A DNA stretch of 64,000 nucleotides, taken from JBELHR01 sp049606855 (GTDB taxonomy: Bacteria; Bacteroidota; Bacteroidia; Flavobacteriales; Flavobacteriaceae). Of the stretch, positions 36,533-43,742 are shown one piece after another (the stretch's first letter is position 1; each line of letters begins with the position of its first letter). A program made the position numbers and the translations under genes. The notes under the pieces are model-generated. The model saw only the letters and a program-made list of their open reading frames with translations. It searched no databases and was not told where the DNA came from. The DNA lies in NCBI GenBank assembly GCA_049606855.1, contig JBMYVY010000004.1:178729-242728 (forward strand), read 5' to 3'.

Positions 36533-36540
36533 TACCTTTG
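36533..36540 (+). promoter_or_regulatory. -7 box TACCTTTG of queE
   Basis: TACCTTTG fits TAnnTTTG and ends 15 bases before the queE ATG at 36556. No clear -33 TTG. Confidence 0.6.
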
Positions 36541-36555
36541 CATGAGCAAAAAATT

Positions 36556-37185
36556 ATGGATAAAAAACTAAAATCACTTATTGACAAAGGCTTGAGTCTC
36601 CCGTTAATGGAAGCGTTTTACACCATTCAAGGGGAAGGAGCTCACACAGGAAAAGCTGCTTATTTCATTCGAATTGGAGGCTGTGATGTGGGTTGTCATT
36701 GGTGTGATGTTAAAGAGAGTTGGAATGCCGAAACCCACCCTCCTACTTTAACCGATTCCATAATTTTGGACGCTGCGAAATATGCCGATACTGTTGTAGT
36801 CACTGGCGGGGAACCCTCGATGTATGAATTGGATTATATTTGCGATCAATTGCACGAAAAAGGGATTAAAACTCATATAGAAACCTCAGGGTCCTATGAA
36901 CTTAGCGGAACTTGGGACTGGATTTGTCTTTCACCGAAAAAAACCAAATTACCTGTAGACTCTATTTATCCCAAAGCCGATGAACTCAAGATGATTATAC
37001 ACAATAAAAGTGATTTTAAATTTGCTGAGGAACAAGCTGCAAAAGTAGGAACTAAGTGTGAATTATACTTGCAACCGGAATGGTCAAAAAGGGACAAAAT
37101 GATTCCTTTAATTGTGGATTATGTAATGGAAAACCCAAAATGGAAAGTTTCCTTGCAAACCCATAAGTATTTGAATATTCCTTAA
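36556..37185 (+). CDS. queE: 7-carboxy-7-deazaguanine synthase QueE
   Basis: A 209-residue radical-SAM enzyme in queuosine/7-deazaguanine synthesis, converting 6-carboxytetrahydropterin to CDG. The Cys triad is C43-x3-C47-x2-C50 in GGCDVGCHWCDVKESW. FYTIQGEGAHTGK is the family opening and VVTGGEPSMY the GGEP motif. ATG 36556 was chosen over a TTG inside the promoter. No other que genes are near. It overlaps cmk by 4 bases at the 3' end. Confidence 0.93.
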   Translation: MDKKLKSLIDKGLSLPLMEAFYTIQGEGAHTGKAAYFIRIGGCDVGCHWCDVKESWNAETHPPTLTDSIILDAAKYADTVVVTGGEPSMYELDYICDQLHEKGIKTHIETSGSYELSGTWDWICLSPKKTKLPVDSIYPKADELKMIIHNKSDFKFAEEQAAKVGTKCELYLQPEWSKRDKMIPLIVDYVMENPKWKVSLQTHKYLNIP

Positions 37186-37868
37186 GAAATTTTCGACTTT
37201 GCCAAGGCGAGAATATCTTCAAACTGCTCTTCTCTGGTCTTTTTTGAATTATCGTACAAGATGGCATCATCTGCTTGAACAAGTGGAGAATCTTTTCGGG
37301 AGCTATCTAGAGCATCACGTTGTTCTACATTATTTAGTACTTCAGCAAAACTCACATCTTCTCCTTTGTCTTTCAACTCATCGAATCGACGCTGAGCTCT
37401 TGTTTCTGCAGAGGCTGTCATGAAAATTTTGAGTTCCGCATTTGGAAAAACTACCGTTCCAATGTCTCTACCGTCCATCACAACACCTTTCTCAACACCC
37501 ATTTGTTGTTGGGCTTCAACCAGTTTCCTCCTGACCTGAGAGACCGCTGCAACTACAGATACATTTGAAGACACTTCCATCTGACGAATTTCTCTTTCTA
37601 CATTTTCCCCATTGAGATAAACTTCAGCAAAACCCAACTGTGGATTGAACTTAAAACTCAGATGGACTTGGTCCAGTTGCTCAATCAAACTATTTTGATC
37701 CAAAACGCCGTGTTCCAAGTAACCTTGTCTCATCGCAAAAAGAGTCACAGTCCGATACATCGCACCGGTATCCACATAGACGTAACCCAATTCCTTAGCC
37801 AAACTTTTCGCAAGTGTACTCTTTCCTGTCGATGAAAATCCATCGATAGCAATTATAATCTTTCCCAT
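37182..37868 (-). CDS. cmk: Cytidylate kinase
   Basis: A 228-residue CMP/dCMP kinase. The P-loop DGFSSTGKST is at 9-18, with VDTGAMYR near 32, GRDIGTVVFPNAELKIF near 132, and RAQRRFDELKDKGE. Length is normal. The -7 box lies only four bases before the ATG, so the message may be leaderless. Confidence 0.95.
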   Translation of the reverse strand: MGKIIIAIDGFSSTGKSTLAKSLAKELGYVYVDTGAMYRTVTLFAMRQGYLEHGVLDQNSLIEQLDQVHLSFKFNPQLGFAEVYLNGENVEREIRQMEVSSNVSVVAAVSQVRRKLVEAQQQMGVEKGVVMDGRDIGTVVFPNAELKIFMTASAETRAQRRFDELKDKGEDVSFAEVLNNVEQRDALDSSRKDSPLVQADDAILYDNSKKTREEQFEDILALAKSKIS

Positions 37869-37872
37869 AGTA

Positions 37873-37880
37873 CAAAGGTA
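37873..37880 (-). promoter_or_regulatory. -7 box TACCTTTG for cmk on the minus strand
   Basis: The plus strand reads CAAAGGTA, that is TACCTTTG on the minus strand. The ATG follows after TACT, leaving almost no 5' leader. Confidence 0.5.
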
Positions 37881-37901
37881 ATAATTCTTGGGCTCCTAGA
37901 A

Positions 37902-37932
37902 TTGCTAATGAGATACTTTTACAATATCTTTG
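37902..37932 (+). promoter_or_regulatory. Promoter of thrS operon (TTG-N20-TATCTTTG)
   Basis: TTG at 37902-37904 and TATCTTTG at 37925-37932 are separated by 20 bases, 22 bases before the thrS ATG. Confidence 0.7.
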
Positions 37933-37953
37933 CGTCTTAAAATTTATAAATCA

Positions 37954-39894
37954 ATGATTAAGATTACCTTACCAGATGGTAGTATTAGAGAGTACGAAAA
38001 TAACGTTACTCCAATGGACGTCGCTAAGAGTATTAGCGAGGGTTTTGCCCGAAATGTAATTTCTGCAAAGTTCAATGGTCAAACTATTGAAACCGTTACT
38101 CCATTGACCACAGATGGGAATCTAATCTTGTACACCTTTAGTGATGCAGAAGGAAAAAAAGCATTCTGGCATTCATCTGCGCATATTTTAGCACAGGCTA
38201 TCCAAGAATTATATCCTGGATCTAAACTAACTATTGGTCCAGCAATTGACAATGGATTTTATTACGATGTAGATTTCTCAGAACACAAGGTTTCTGAAAA
38301 AGATTTCCCGACTATTGAAAAGAAATTTTTAGAGTTGGCCCGTGGTAAACACGATTTCAAAATGCGTGAAGTATCGAAAGCCGATGCACTGGATAAATAC
38401 AAAAATGAAGGGAATCAATACAAGGTTGAATTAATTGAAAACCTCAACGACGGAGAGATTACTTTCTGCGATCATGATAACTTTTCTGACCTTTGTCGCG
38501 GTGGACATATTCCGAATACTGGTATAGTCAAAGCAGTAAAAGTCATGAGTGCTGCTGGAGCCTACTGGAGAGGTGATGAAAACAACACGCAACTTACGCG
38601 TATTTACGGGGTGTCTTTTCCTAAGCAAAAAATGCTAAAGGAATATTTAGAGATGCTTGAGGAAGCAAAAAAGCGCGACCATAGAAAACTTGGAAAGGAA
38701 TTGGAATTATTTACCTTCTCTTCTAAGGTTGGACAAGGTTTGCCCTTATGGTTACCAAAAGGTGCAGCTTTAAGAGGGCGTTTGGAAGATTTTTTAAAGA
38801 AAGCTCAAAAGAAAGCGGGTTATGAAATGGTGATGACTCCGCATATAGGTCAAAAAGAACTCTATGTAACTTCAGGGCATTATGCAAAATACGGAGAAGA
38901 CAGTTTTCAACCGATTAAAACACCTAAACAGGATGAGGAATTTTTATTGAAACCAATGAATTGCCCGCATCACTGTGAAGTATATAATGCAAAACCTTAT
39001 TCATACAAAGACCTACCGAAGAGATTCGCTGAATTTGGAACAGTATATCGTTATGAGCAAAGTGGAGAGTTGCACGGACTGACAAGAGTTCGTGGATTCA
39101 CTCAAGATGACGCTCATATTTTCTGTACTCCAGACCAACTGGATCAAGAATTTAAAAATGTAATTGATCTTTCACTTTACGTTTTAAGTTCTTTAGGGTT
39201 TGAAGATTATACTGCACAAGTATCTGTTCGAGACATGGACAACTTAGACAAGTATATCGGATCGGTAGAGAATTGGGAAAAAGCAGAAAATGCAATTATC
39301 AATGCCGCGAAAGACAAGGGATTGAATTTTATTATAGAACCTGGCGAGGCAGCTTTTTATGGTCCTAAACTGGACTTCATGGTAAAAGACGCATTGGGAA
39401 GAAGCTGGCAATTAGGGACAATTCAAGTAGATTATAATCTCCCTGAGCGGTTCGACTTAACCTATAAAGGAGCAGACAATCAACTGCACCGTCCTGTGAT
39501 GATTCACAGAGCGCCATTTGGATCAATGGAAAGATTCATAGCTGTATTGCTAGAGCATACTGGTGGTAATTTTCCCCTGTGGTTAACTCCTGATCAAGTT
39601 ATTATACTGCCTATCAGTGAGAAATATCAAAAATATGCTGAAAATGTTTTACAATTGCTAGAAAATGACGAAATTCGCACCCTGTTAGATGATCGAGCTG
39701 AAAAAACTGGTCGAAAAATCCGTGATGCCGAACTTAGTAAGATTCCATACATGGTGATTGTCGGTGAAAAAGAAGCAGAAGAAGGTACGGTATCCGTTAG
39801 AAAACATGGAGAGGGTGATATCGGAACTTTTAGTATCGATGAGTTCGTTTCGCTAATTAAAAAAGCGGAAAAAGCAACCATCCAACAATTTTAG
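37954..39894 (+). CDS. thrS: Threonyl-tRNA synthetase
   Basis: A 646-residue class II synthetase. The TGS domain (IKITLPDGSIREY) opens the protein. The editing domain contains HSSAHILAQAI and CRGGHIPNTG. The catalytic core has MKPMNCPHHCEVY (shortened), RYEQSGELHGLTRVRGFTQDD (as two parts RYEQSGELHGL and VRGFTQDDAHIF) and HRAPFGSMERF. The C-terminal anticodon-binding domain is complete. ATG at 37954 was chosen over a TTG at 37930 within the -7 box. First gene of thrS-infC-rpmI-rplT. Confidence 0.97.
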   Translation: MIKITLPDGSIREYENNVTPMDVAKSISEGFARNVISAKFNGQTIETVTPLTTDGNLILYTFSDAEGKKAFWHSSAHILAQAIQELYPGSKLTIGPAIDNGFYYDVDFSEHKVSEKDFPTIEKKFLELARGKHDFKMREVSKADALDKYKNEGNQYKVELIENLNDGEITFCDHDNFSDLCRGGHIPNTGIVKAVKVMSAAGAYWRGDENNTQLTRIYGVSFPKQKMLKEYLEMLEEAKKRDHRKLGKELELFTFSSKVGQGLPLWLPKGAALRGRLEDFLKKAQKKAGYEMVMTPHIGQKELYVTSGHYAKYGEDSFQPIKTPKQDEEFLLKPMNCPHHCEVYNAKPYSYKDLPKRFAEFGTVYRYEQSGELHGLTRVRGFTQDDAHIFCTPDQLDQEFKNVIDLSLYVLSSLGFEDYTAQVSVRDMDNLDKYIGSVENWEKAENAIINAAKDKGLNFIIEPGEAAFYGPKLDFMVKDALGRSWQLGTIQVDYNLPERFDLTYKGADNQLHRPVMIHRAPFGSMERFIAVLLEHTGGNFPLWLTPDQVIILPISEKYQKYAENVLQLLENDEIRTLLDDRAEKTGRKIRDAELSKIPYMVIVGEKEAEEGTVSVRKHGEGDIGTFSIDEFVSLIKKAEKATIQQF

Positions 39895-39939
39895 AGTATA
39901 AACATTCCTGTTGAAAAATAGGAGCAAAATTTTTTAGTC

Positions 39940-40494
39940 ATAGCAATAAGAAGAAAAAAATCACGTAGAGGACCGGGAAGAGTCATAAAAGAAGACAAAC
40001 ACCGTATCAATCAAAAAATTACTGCACCTGAGGTTCGCCTAGTTGGAGAAAACGTTGAAGTTGGAGTTTATCCAATTCGTAAGGCGCTTGCTCTTGCAAA
40101 CGAACAAGAACAGGATTTAGTGGAAATCTCTCCAAAAGCGGTTCCACCGGTATGTAAAATTATTGACTACAAGAAATTCTTGTACGAGCAAAAGAAACGT
40201 GAAAAGGCGCTAAAATCTAAGGCTACTAAAGTTGTGGTTAAAGAAATCAGATTTGGACCACAAACTGATGAGCACGATTATGAATTCAAAAAGAAACACG
40301 CTGTTAAATTCCTTCAGGATGGAGCGAAATTGAAAGCATATGTGTTTTTTAAAGGTCGTTCAATCATCTTCAAAGATCAAGGGCAAATACTTTTATTGCG
40401 TTTGGCACAAGAATTGGAGGAGTATGGAAAGGTTGAACAGATGCCTAAATTAGAAGGTAAGAGAATGATTATGTTTATTGCTCCTAAGAAGTAA
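39940..40494 (+). CDS. infC: Translation initiation factor IF-3, starting at a non-standard ATA codon
   Basis: A 184-residue IF-3. The C-terminal domain (about 90-184) shows VKEIRFGPQTDEHDYEFK (shortened to KEIRFGPQTDEHDY) and GRSIIFKDQGQ. The N-terminal domain has HRINQKI, VRLVGENVEVGVYPI and LVEISPKA. No ATG, GTG or TTG opens this frame between the stop at 39919 and the N-domain. The frame reads ATA-GCA-ATA-AGA-AGA at 39940, which aligns with the usual MAIRRR start. An AGGAGC lies 14 bases upstream. Non-AUG starts permit IF-3 autoregulation in other bacteria. Confidence 0.9.
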   Translation: MAIRRKKSRRGPGRVIKEDKHRINQKITAPEVRLVGENVEVGVYPIRKALALANEQEQDLVEISPKAVPPVCKIIDYKKFLYEQKKREKALKSKATKVVVKEIRFGPQTDEHDYEFKKKHAVKFLQDGAKLKAYVFFKGRSIIFKDQGQILLLRLAQELEEYGKVEQMPKLEGKRMIMFIAPKK

Positions 40495-40535
40495 TTACAT
40501 AAAATGATATTAAGCAAGAAAAAAAAGAATTAGAA

Positions 40536-40733
40536 ATGCCTAAAATGAAAACCAAATCTAGTGCTAAGAAGCGTTTTAAGCTTACAGGTACTGGAAAGAT
40601 TAAAAGAAAGCATGCTTTTAAGAGTCATATATTGACAAAAAAGAGCAAAAAACGTAAGCTAAAATTGACTCATGACGGTTTAGTTCATAAGTCAGATGAA
40701 GCGAACATCAAAGGACAATTAAGACTTAAGTAA
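40536..40733 (+). CDS. rpmI: 50S ribosomal protein L35
   Basis: A 65-residue, very basic protein with the L35 pattern PKMKTKSSAKKRFKLTGTGK (start) and HILTKKSKKRKLKL. It lies in the standard infC-rpmI-rplT order, 41 bases after infC. Confidence 0.97.
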   Translation: MPKMKTKSSAKKRFKLTGTGKIKRKHAFKSHILTKKSKKRKLKLTHDGLVHKSDEANIKGQLRLK

Positions 40734-40830
40734 TTAAAGCTTAATTAAAGGGAATTATTTATAAACCATGGAGTAGTGCAAAAATAACAAGTGATTTAAT
40801 TATCCGCCTACTACAAAAACAATTAGAATT

Positions 40831-41175
40831 ATGCCTAGATCAGTAAATTCAGTTGCTTCAAGAGCTCGAAGAAAAAAGATATTGAAGCAAGCAAAAGGTT
40901 ACTTTGGACGTCGTAAAAACGTTTATACAGTAGCAAAAAATGCTGTAGAGAAAGCGATGAGCTACTCTTACAGAGACCGTAAAAACAAAAAGAGAACTTT
41001 CCGTGCGCTTTGGATTCAACGTATTAACGCGGGAGCCAGATTACATGGATTGTCTTATTCACAGTTTATGGGTAAAGTTAAAGCTAACAACATCGAGTTA
41101 AACCGTAAGGTACTTGCTGACTTAGCAATGAACCACCCAGAAGCTTTTAAGGCTATCGTTGATAAAGTAAAATAA
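40831..41175 (+). CDS. rplT: 50S ribosomal protein L20
   Basis: A 114-residue basic protein, PRSVNSVASRARRKKILKQA at the start, AKGYFGRRKNVY, and RDRKNKKRTFRALWIQRINA typical of L20, an early assembly protein. The 97-base gap after rpmI can form a small GTAGT/ACTAC stem (40773-40777 with 40810-40814), too weak to claim as a regulatory site. Confidence 0.97.
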   Translation: MPRSVNSVASRARRKKILKQAKGYFGRRKNVYTVAKNAVEKAMSYSYRDRKNKKRTFRALWIQRINAGARLHGLSYSQFMGKVKANNIELNRKVLADLAMNHPEAFKAIVDKVK

Positions 41176-41200
41176 TCTTATTATTAATATTCTTGCTTAT

Positions 41201-41232
41201 AAATCCTCACTCTAACGAGTGGGGATTTTTTA
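41201..41232 (+). terminator. Rho-independent terminator after rplT
   Basis: The 12-bp stem AAATCCTCACTC/GAGTGGGGATTT (one G-T pair) has a TAAC loop and a T-run, 25 bases after the rplT stop. It ends the thrS-rplT operon. Confidence 0.9.
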
Positions 41233-41292
41233 TATGTTAACATATTGATTATCAATAATTTAAGGGTTTTGTTAAAAATTTCCCAAAAAATA

Positions 41293-41319
41293 CCCCGTTT
41301 TAGGGGTTGTATGTTAACA
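41293..41319 (+). promoter_or_regulatory. CCCC/GGGG-TTAACA element, copy A
   Basis: CCCC, one base, TTTTAGGGG, then TTGTATG and TTAACA. The same order occurs at 45993-46021 before the type II glutamine synthetase gene (CCCC, 5 bases, TTTTAGGGG, TGTTA, TTAACA). The CCCC/GGGG pair can form a short stem. A related TTAACATATTGAT lies at 41237. Confidence 0.45.
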
Positions 41320-41337
41320 AAATCTTAATTATGTTTG
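41307..41337 (+). promoter_or_regulatory. Promoter TTG-N20-TATGTTTG with no protein gene downstream
   Basis: TTG at 41307-41309 and TATGTTTG at 41330-41337 have the same 20-base spacing as the ffh and thrS promoters. Transcription would start near 41344 and meet a hairpin at 41384-41412. Confidence 0.6.
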
Positions 41338-41343
41338 TCATGT

Positions 41344-41418
41344 ATCATTTAACCTTTTATGTATACACGAATTATTTTGAAAAAAAAGCGCTAGTCATTG
41401 ACTAGCGCTTTTGTTTTT
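41344..41418 (+). ncRNA. Candidate small RNA between rplT and prfA
   Basis: A transcript of about 75 bases is predicted from the promoter just upstream to the 13-bp hairpin with following TTTTGTTTTT. It contains no ORF of note. It would overlap the 3' end of prfA on the opposite strand by a few bases. Boundaries are predicted from promoter and terminator only. Confidence 0.4.
41381..41413. terminator. Hairpin terminator ending prfA, usable in both directions
   Basis: AAAAGCGCTAGTC/GACTAGCGCTTTT with a 3-base loop. On the minus strand a 7-T run follows directly, placing it as the prfA terminator; on the plus strand TTTTGTTTTT follows. Confidence 0.85.
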
Positions 41419-42493
41419 AAAGAACCTCTCCGAGTTCCTTTAGCTTTTCCGTATTTTCTGCGAGTTTCAATTCATCAATAATCTTATGAATGTCCCCGTT
41501 AATTACATTTTGAAGATCATAAAGGGTCAATCCTATACGGTGTTCTGTCACCCTTCCTTGTGGATAATTATAAGTCCTAATCTTGGCCGATCGATCCCCA
41601 GAAGAAACCAATGAATTTCTCTTAGCAGCATCAGCCGCAAGTTTCTTCTCAAGTTCCATCTCATAAAGACGAGAACGTAAAACTTTCATGGCCTTATCCT
41701 TGTTTTTATGTTGAGATTTTTGATCTTGACATTGAGCCACTAAACCCGTAGGTATATGCGTCAATCGCACGGCTGAATAGGTCGTATTCACAGATTGACC
41801 ACCAGGTCCTGAAGAACAAAAATAGTCAACACGTACATCAGACATATTTAACTCCACATCAAACTCTTCTGCTTCAGGCAAAACCATCACCGTCGCTGCC
41901 GAAGTATGCACACGTCCTTGAGTTTCGGTTTGTGGGACACGCTGAACACGGTGAACTCCCGACTCAAACTTCATATCTCCATAAACATCTTCTCCACTAA
42001 TCGAAAAAATAATCTCCTTAAATCCTCCTGAAGTCCCCTCACTGTAATCCTCTATCTCAGTCTTCCATCCCTTGTCACCACAAAATTTAGTGTACATACG
42101 ATAAAGATCACCTGCAAAAATACTCGCTTCATCCCCACCTGTACCTGCACGGATTTCTACAATAACATTCTTGGCATCTTCTGGATCCTTTGGAATCAAT
42201 TTGAACTTAATCTCTTCCTCTAACTGAGGAATTCGCTCATTGGCTTCATCCATTTCCATTTTTGCCATTTCTACCATTTCCTTATCGGAACCGTCAGAAA
42301 TAATTTCTTTTGCTTCTTCAATATTTGCTAATAAAGACTCGTACTCTTTTGCAAGTTCCATAACTGCACCGAGATCCTTGTATTCTTTATTTATCTTGAT
42401 ATAACGCTTTTGATCAGAGATGATATCCGGCTGAATAATCAAATCCGATACCTCGTCATAGCGCTGCTTTATAATTCTTAACTTATCTAACAT
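41417..42493 (-). CDS. prfA: Peptide chain release factor 1
   Basis: A 358-residue RF1 that reads UAA and UAG. The peptidyl-hydrolysis GGQ lies in SSGPGGQSVNTTYSAVRLTH (first part SSGPGGQSVNTT), whose Tyr-Ser form is characteristic of RF1. EIRAGTGGDEASIFAGDLYRMY is present near 112 (as RAGTGGDEASIF). No frameshift site is seen. It lies 35 bases after purM with its own -7 boxes. Confidence 0.96.
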   Translation of the reverse strand: MLDKLRIIKQRYDEVSDLIIQPDIISDQKRYIKINKEYKDLGAVMELAKEYESLLANIEEAKEIISDGSDKEMVEMAKMEMDEANERIPQLEEEIKFKLIPKDPEDAKNVIVEIRAGTGGDEASIFAGDLYRMYTKFCGDKGWKTEIEDYSEGTSGGFKEIIFSISGEDVYGDMKFESGVHRVQRVPQTETQGRVHTSAATVMVLPEAEEFDVELNMSDVRVDYFCSSGPGGQSVNTTYSAVRLTHIPTGLVAQCQDQKSQHKNKDKAMKVLRSRLYEMELEKKLAADAAKRNSLVSSGDRSAKIRTYNYPQGRVTEHRIGLTLYDLQNVINGDIHKIIDELKLAENTEKLKELGEVL

Positions 42494-42515
42494 TTTCTTC
42501 AGGGTCTTAACCTCG

Positions 42516-42531
42516 CAAATTTACAAATTTA
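42516..42531 (-). promoter_or_regulatory. Tandem -7 boxes (TAAATTTG twice) before prfA
   Basis: On the minus strand two TAAATTTG units lie back to back at 42531-42524 and 42523-42516; the first overlaps the end of purM. Either could serve prfA, whose ATG is at 42493. Confidence 0.5.
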
Positions 42532-43707
42532 ATATACAAACTCACCTTTATCAGAACTAATCGTCAACTTCTTTTGCTCAGCAGCCTCTACTCTACCAAC
42601 AATTTTAGCCTCTATATTAAAGCTCTTAGAAATTTCAATTAATTCAGCAGCTTTTGCCTCATCCATGTAAAATTCCATACGGTGACCCATATTAAATACT
42701 TGATACATCTCTTTCCAATCCGTAGCTGATTGCTCTTGAATCAATTCAAACAGTGGAGGAACATCGAACAGGTTGTCCTTAATAATATGTAAATCATTTA
42801 CAAAATGTAAAATTTTCGTTTGTGCTCCACCCGAGCAGTGCACCATTCCATGAATCGCATCCCTTCCCATTTTGTCGAAAACTGCTTTCACCACTGGAGC
42901 ATAAGTACGCGTAGGAGACAACACCAACTTTCCTGCATCAACAGGCGCGTTCTTTACGGGATCGGTCAATGACATCTTTCCAGTATAAACCAAGTCAGCA
43001 GGAACTTCTGGATCAAAACTTTCCGGATATTTTTCTGCCAAAACCTTTGAAAACACGTCGTGTCTTGCACTGGTCAAACCGTTTGATCCCATTCCACCAT
43101 TATAAGAAGTTTCATAGGTAGCTTGCCCAAAAGAGGCCAAGCCAACAATAACATCTCCAGCTTTGATATTTGCATTATCGATGACTTGATCGCGTTTCAT
43201 ACGACTGGTCACCGTAGAGTCGACAATTATGGTTCTTACAAGGTCACCAACATCAGCAGTTTCTCCTCCGGTAGAAGTAATATTTACCCCATAAGAAGCT
43301 AAATCTGCAATGAGTTCTTCGGTTCCTTCGATAATTGCTTTGATTACCGCTCCAGGAATTTTGTTCTTGTTTCTTCCGATGGTTGAAGACAATAAAATAT
43401 GGTCAACTGCACCAACACAAAGTAAATCATCAACATTCATTATTAAGGCATCTTGGGCAATTCCTTTCCATACAGAAAGATCTCCTGTTTCCTTCCAGTA
43501 CATGTAGGCCAAAGAGGATTTAGTCCCTGCTCCATCAGCATGCATCACAAGACAGTGATCACTAGAACCTGTTAAACTATCAGGAATAATCTTACAAAAT
43601 GCTTGAGGATATAACCCTTTGTCTACATTTTTAATTGCTGCGTGAACATCTTCTTTAGATGCAGAAACACCACGTCCACTATACCTTTTACTGATTTCAG
43701 AACTCAT
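42529..43707 (-). CDS. purM: Phosphoribosylformylglycinamidine cyclo-ligase (AIR synthase)
   Basis: A 392-residue PurM-fold enzyme that closes the imidazole ring of AIR using ATP. ALIMNVDDLLCVGA, ITSTGGETADVGDLV and MVHCSGGAQTKI are PurM landmarks (the last for the phosphate loop). It is longer than E. coli PurM (345) because of extra residues in the N-terminal half, as in other Bacteroidota. No other purine gene is adjacent; purB lies about 20 kb away. Confidence 0.9.
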   Translation of the reverse strand: MSSEISKRYSGRGVSASKEDVHAAIKNVDKGLYPQAFCKIIPDSLTGSSDHCLVMHADGAGTKSSLAYMYWKETGDLSVWKGIAQDALIMNVDDLLCVGAVDHILLSSTIGRNKNKIPGAVIKAIIEGTEELIADLASYGVNITSTGGETADVGDLVRTIIVDSTVTSRMKRDQVIDNANIKAGDVIVGLASFGQATYETSYNGGMGSNGLTSARHDVFSKVLAEKYPESFDPEVPADLVYTGKMSLTDPVKNAPVDAGKLVLSPTRTYAPVVKAVFDKMGRDAIHGMVHCSGGAQTKILHFVNDLHIIKDNLFDVPPLFELIQEQSATDWKEMYQVFNMGHRMEFYMDEAKAAELIEISKSFNIEAKIVGRVEAAEQKKLTISSDKGEFVY

Positions 43708-43742
43708 GCTTTAATTTTAAAGGGTAAAAATACTAAAATTGC

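Noticed and set aside
40773..40814. GTAGT/ACTAC stem before rplT as an L20 autoregulatory leader
   Set aside because: Five base pairs in AT-rich sequence are not enough, and known L20 sites lie before rpmI.
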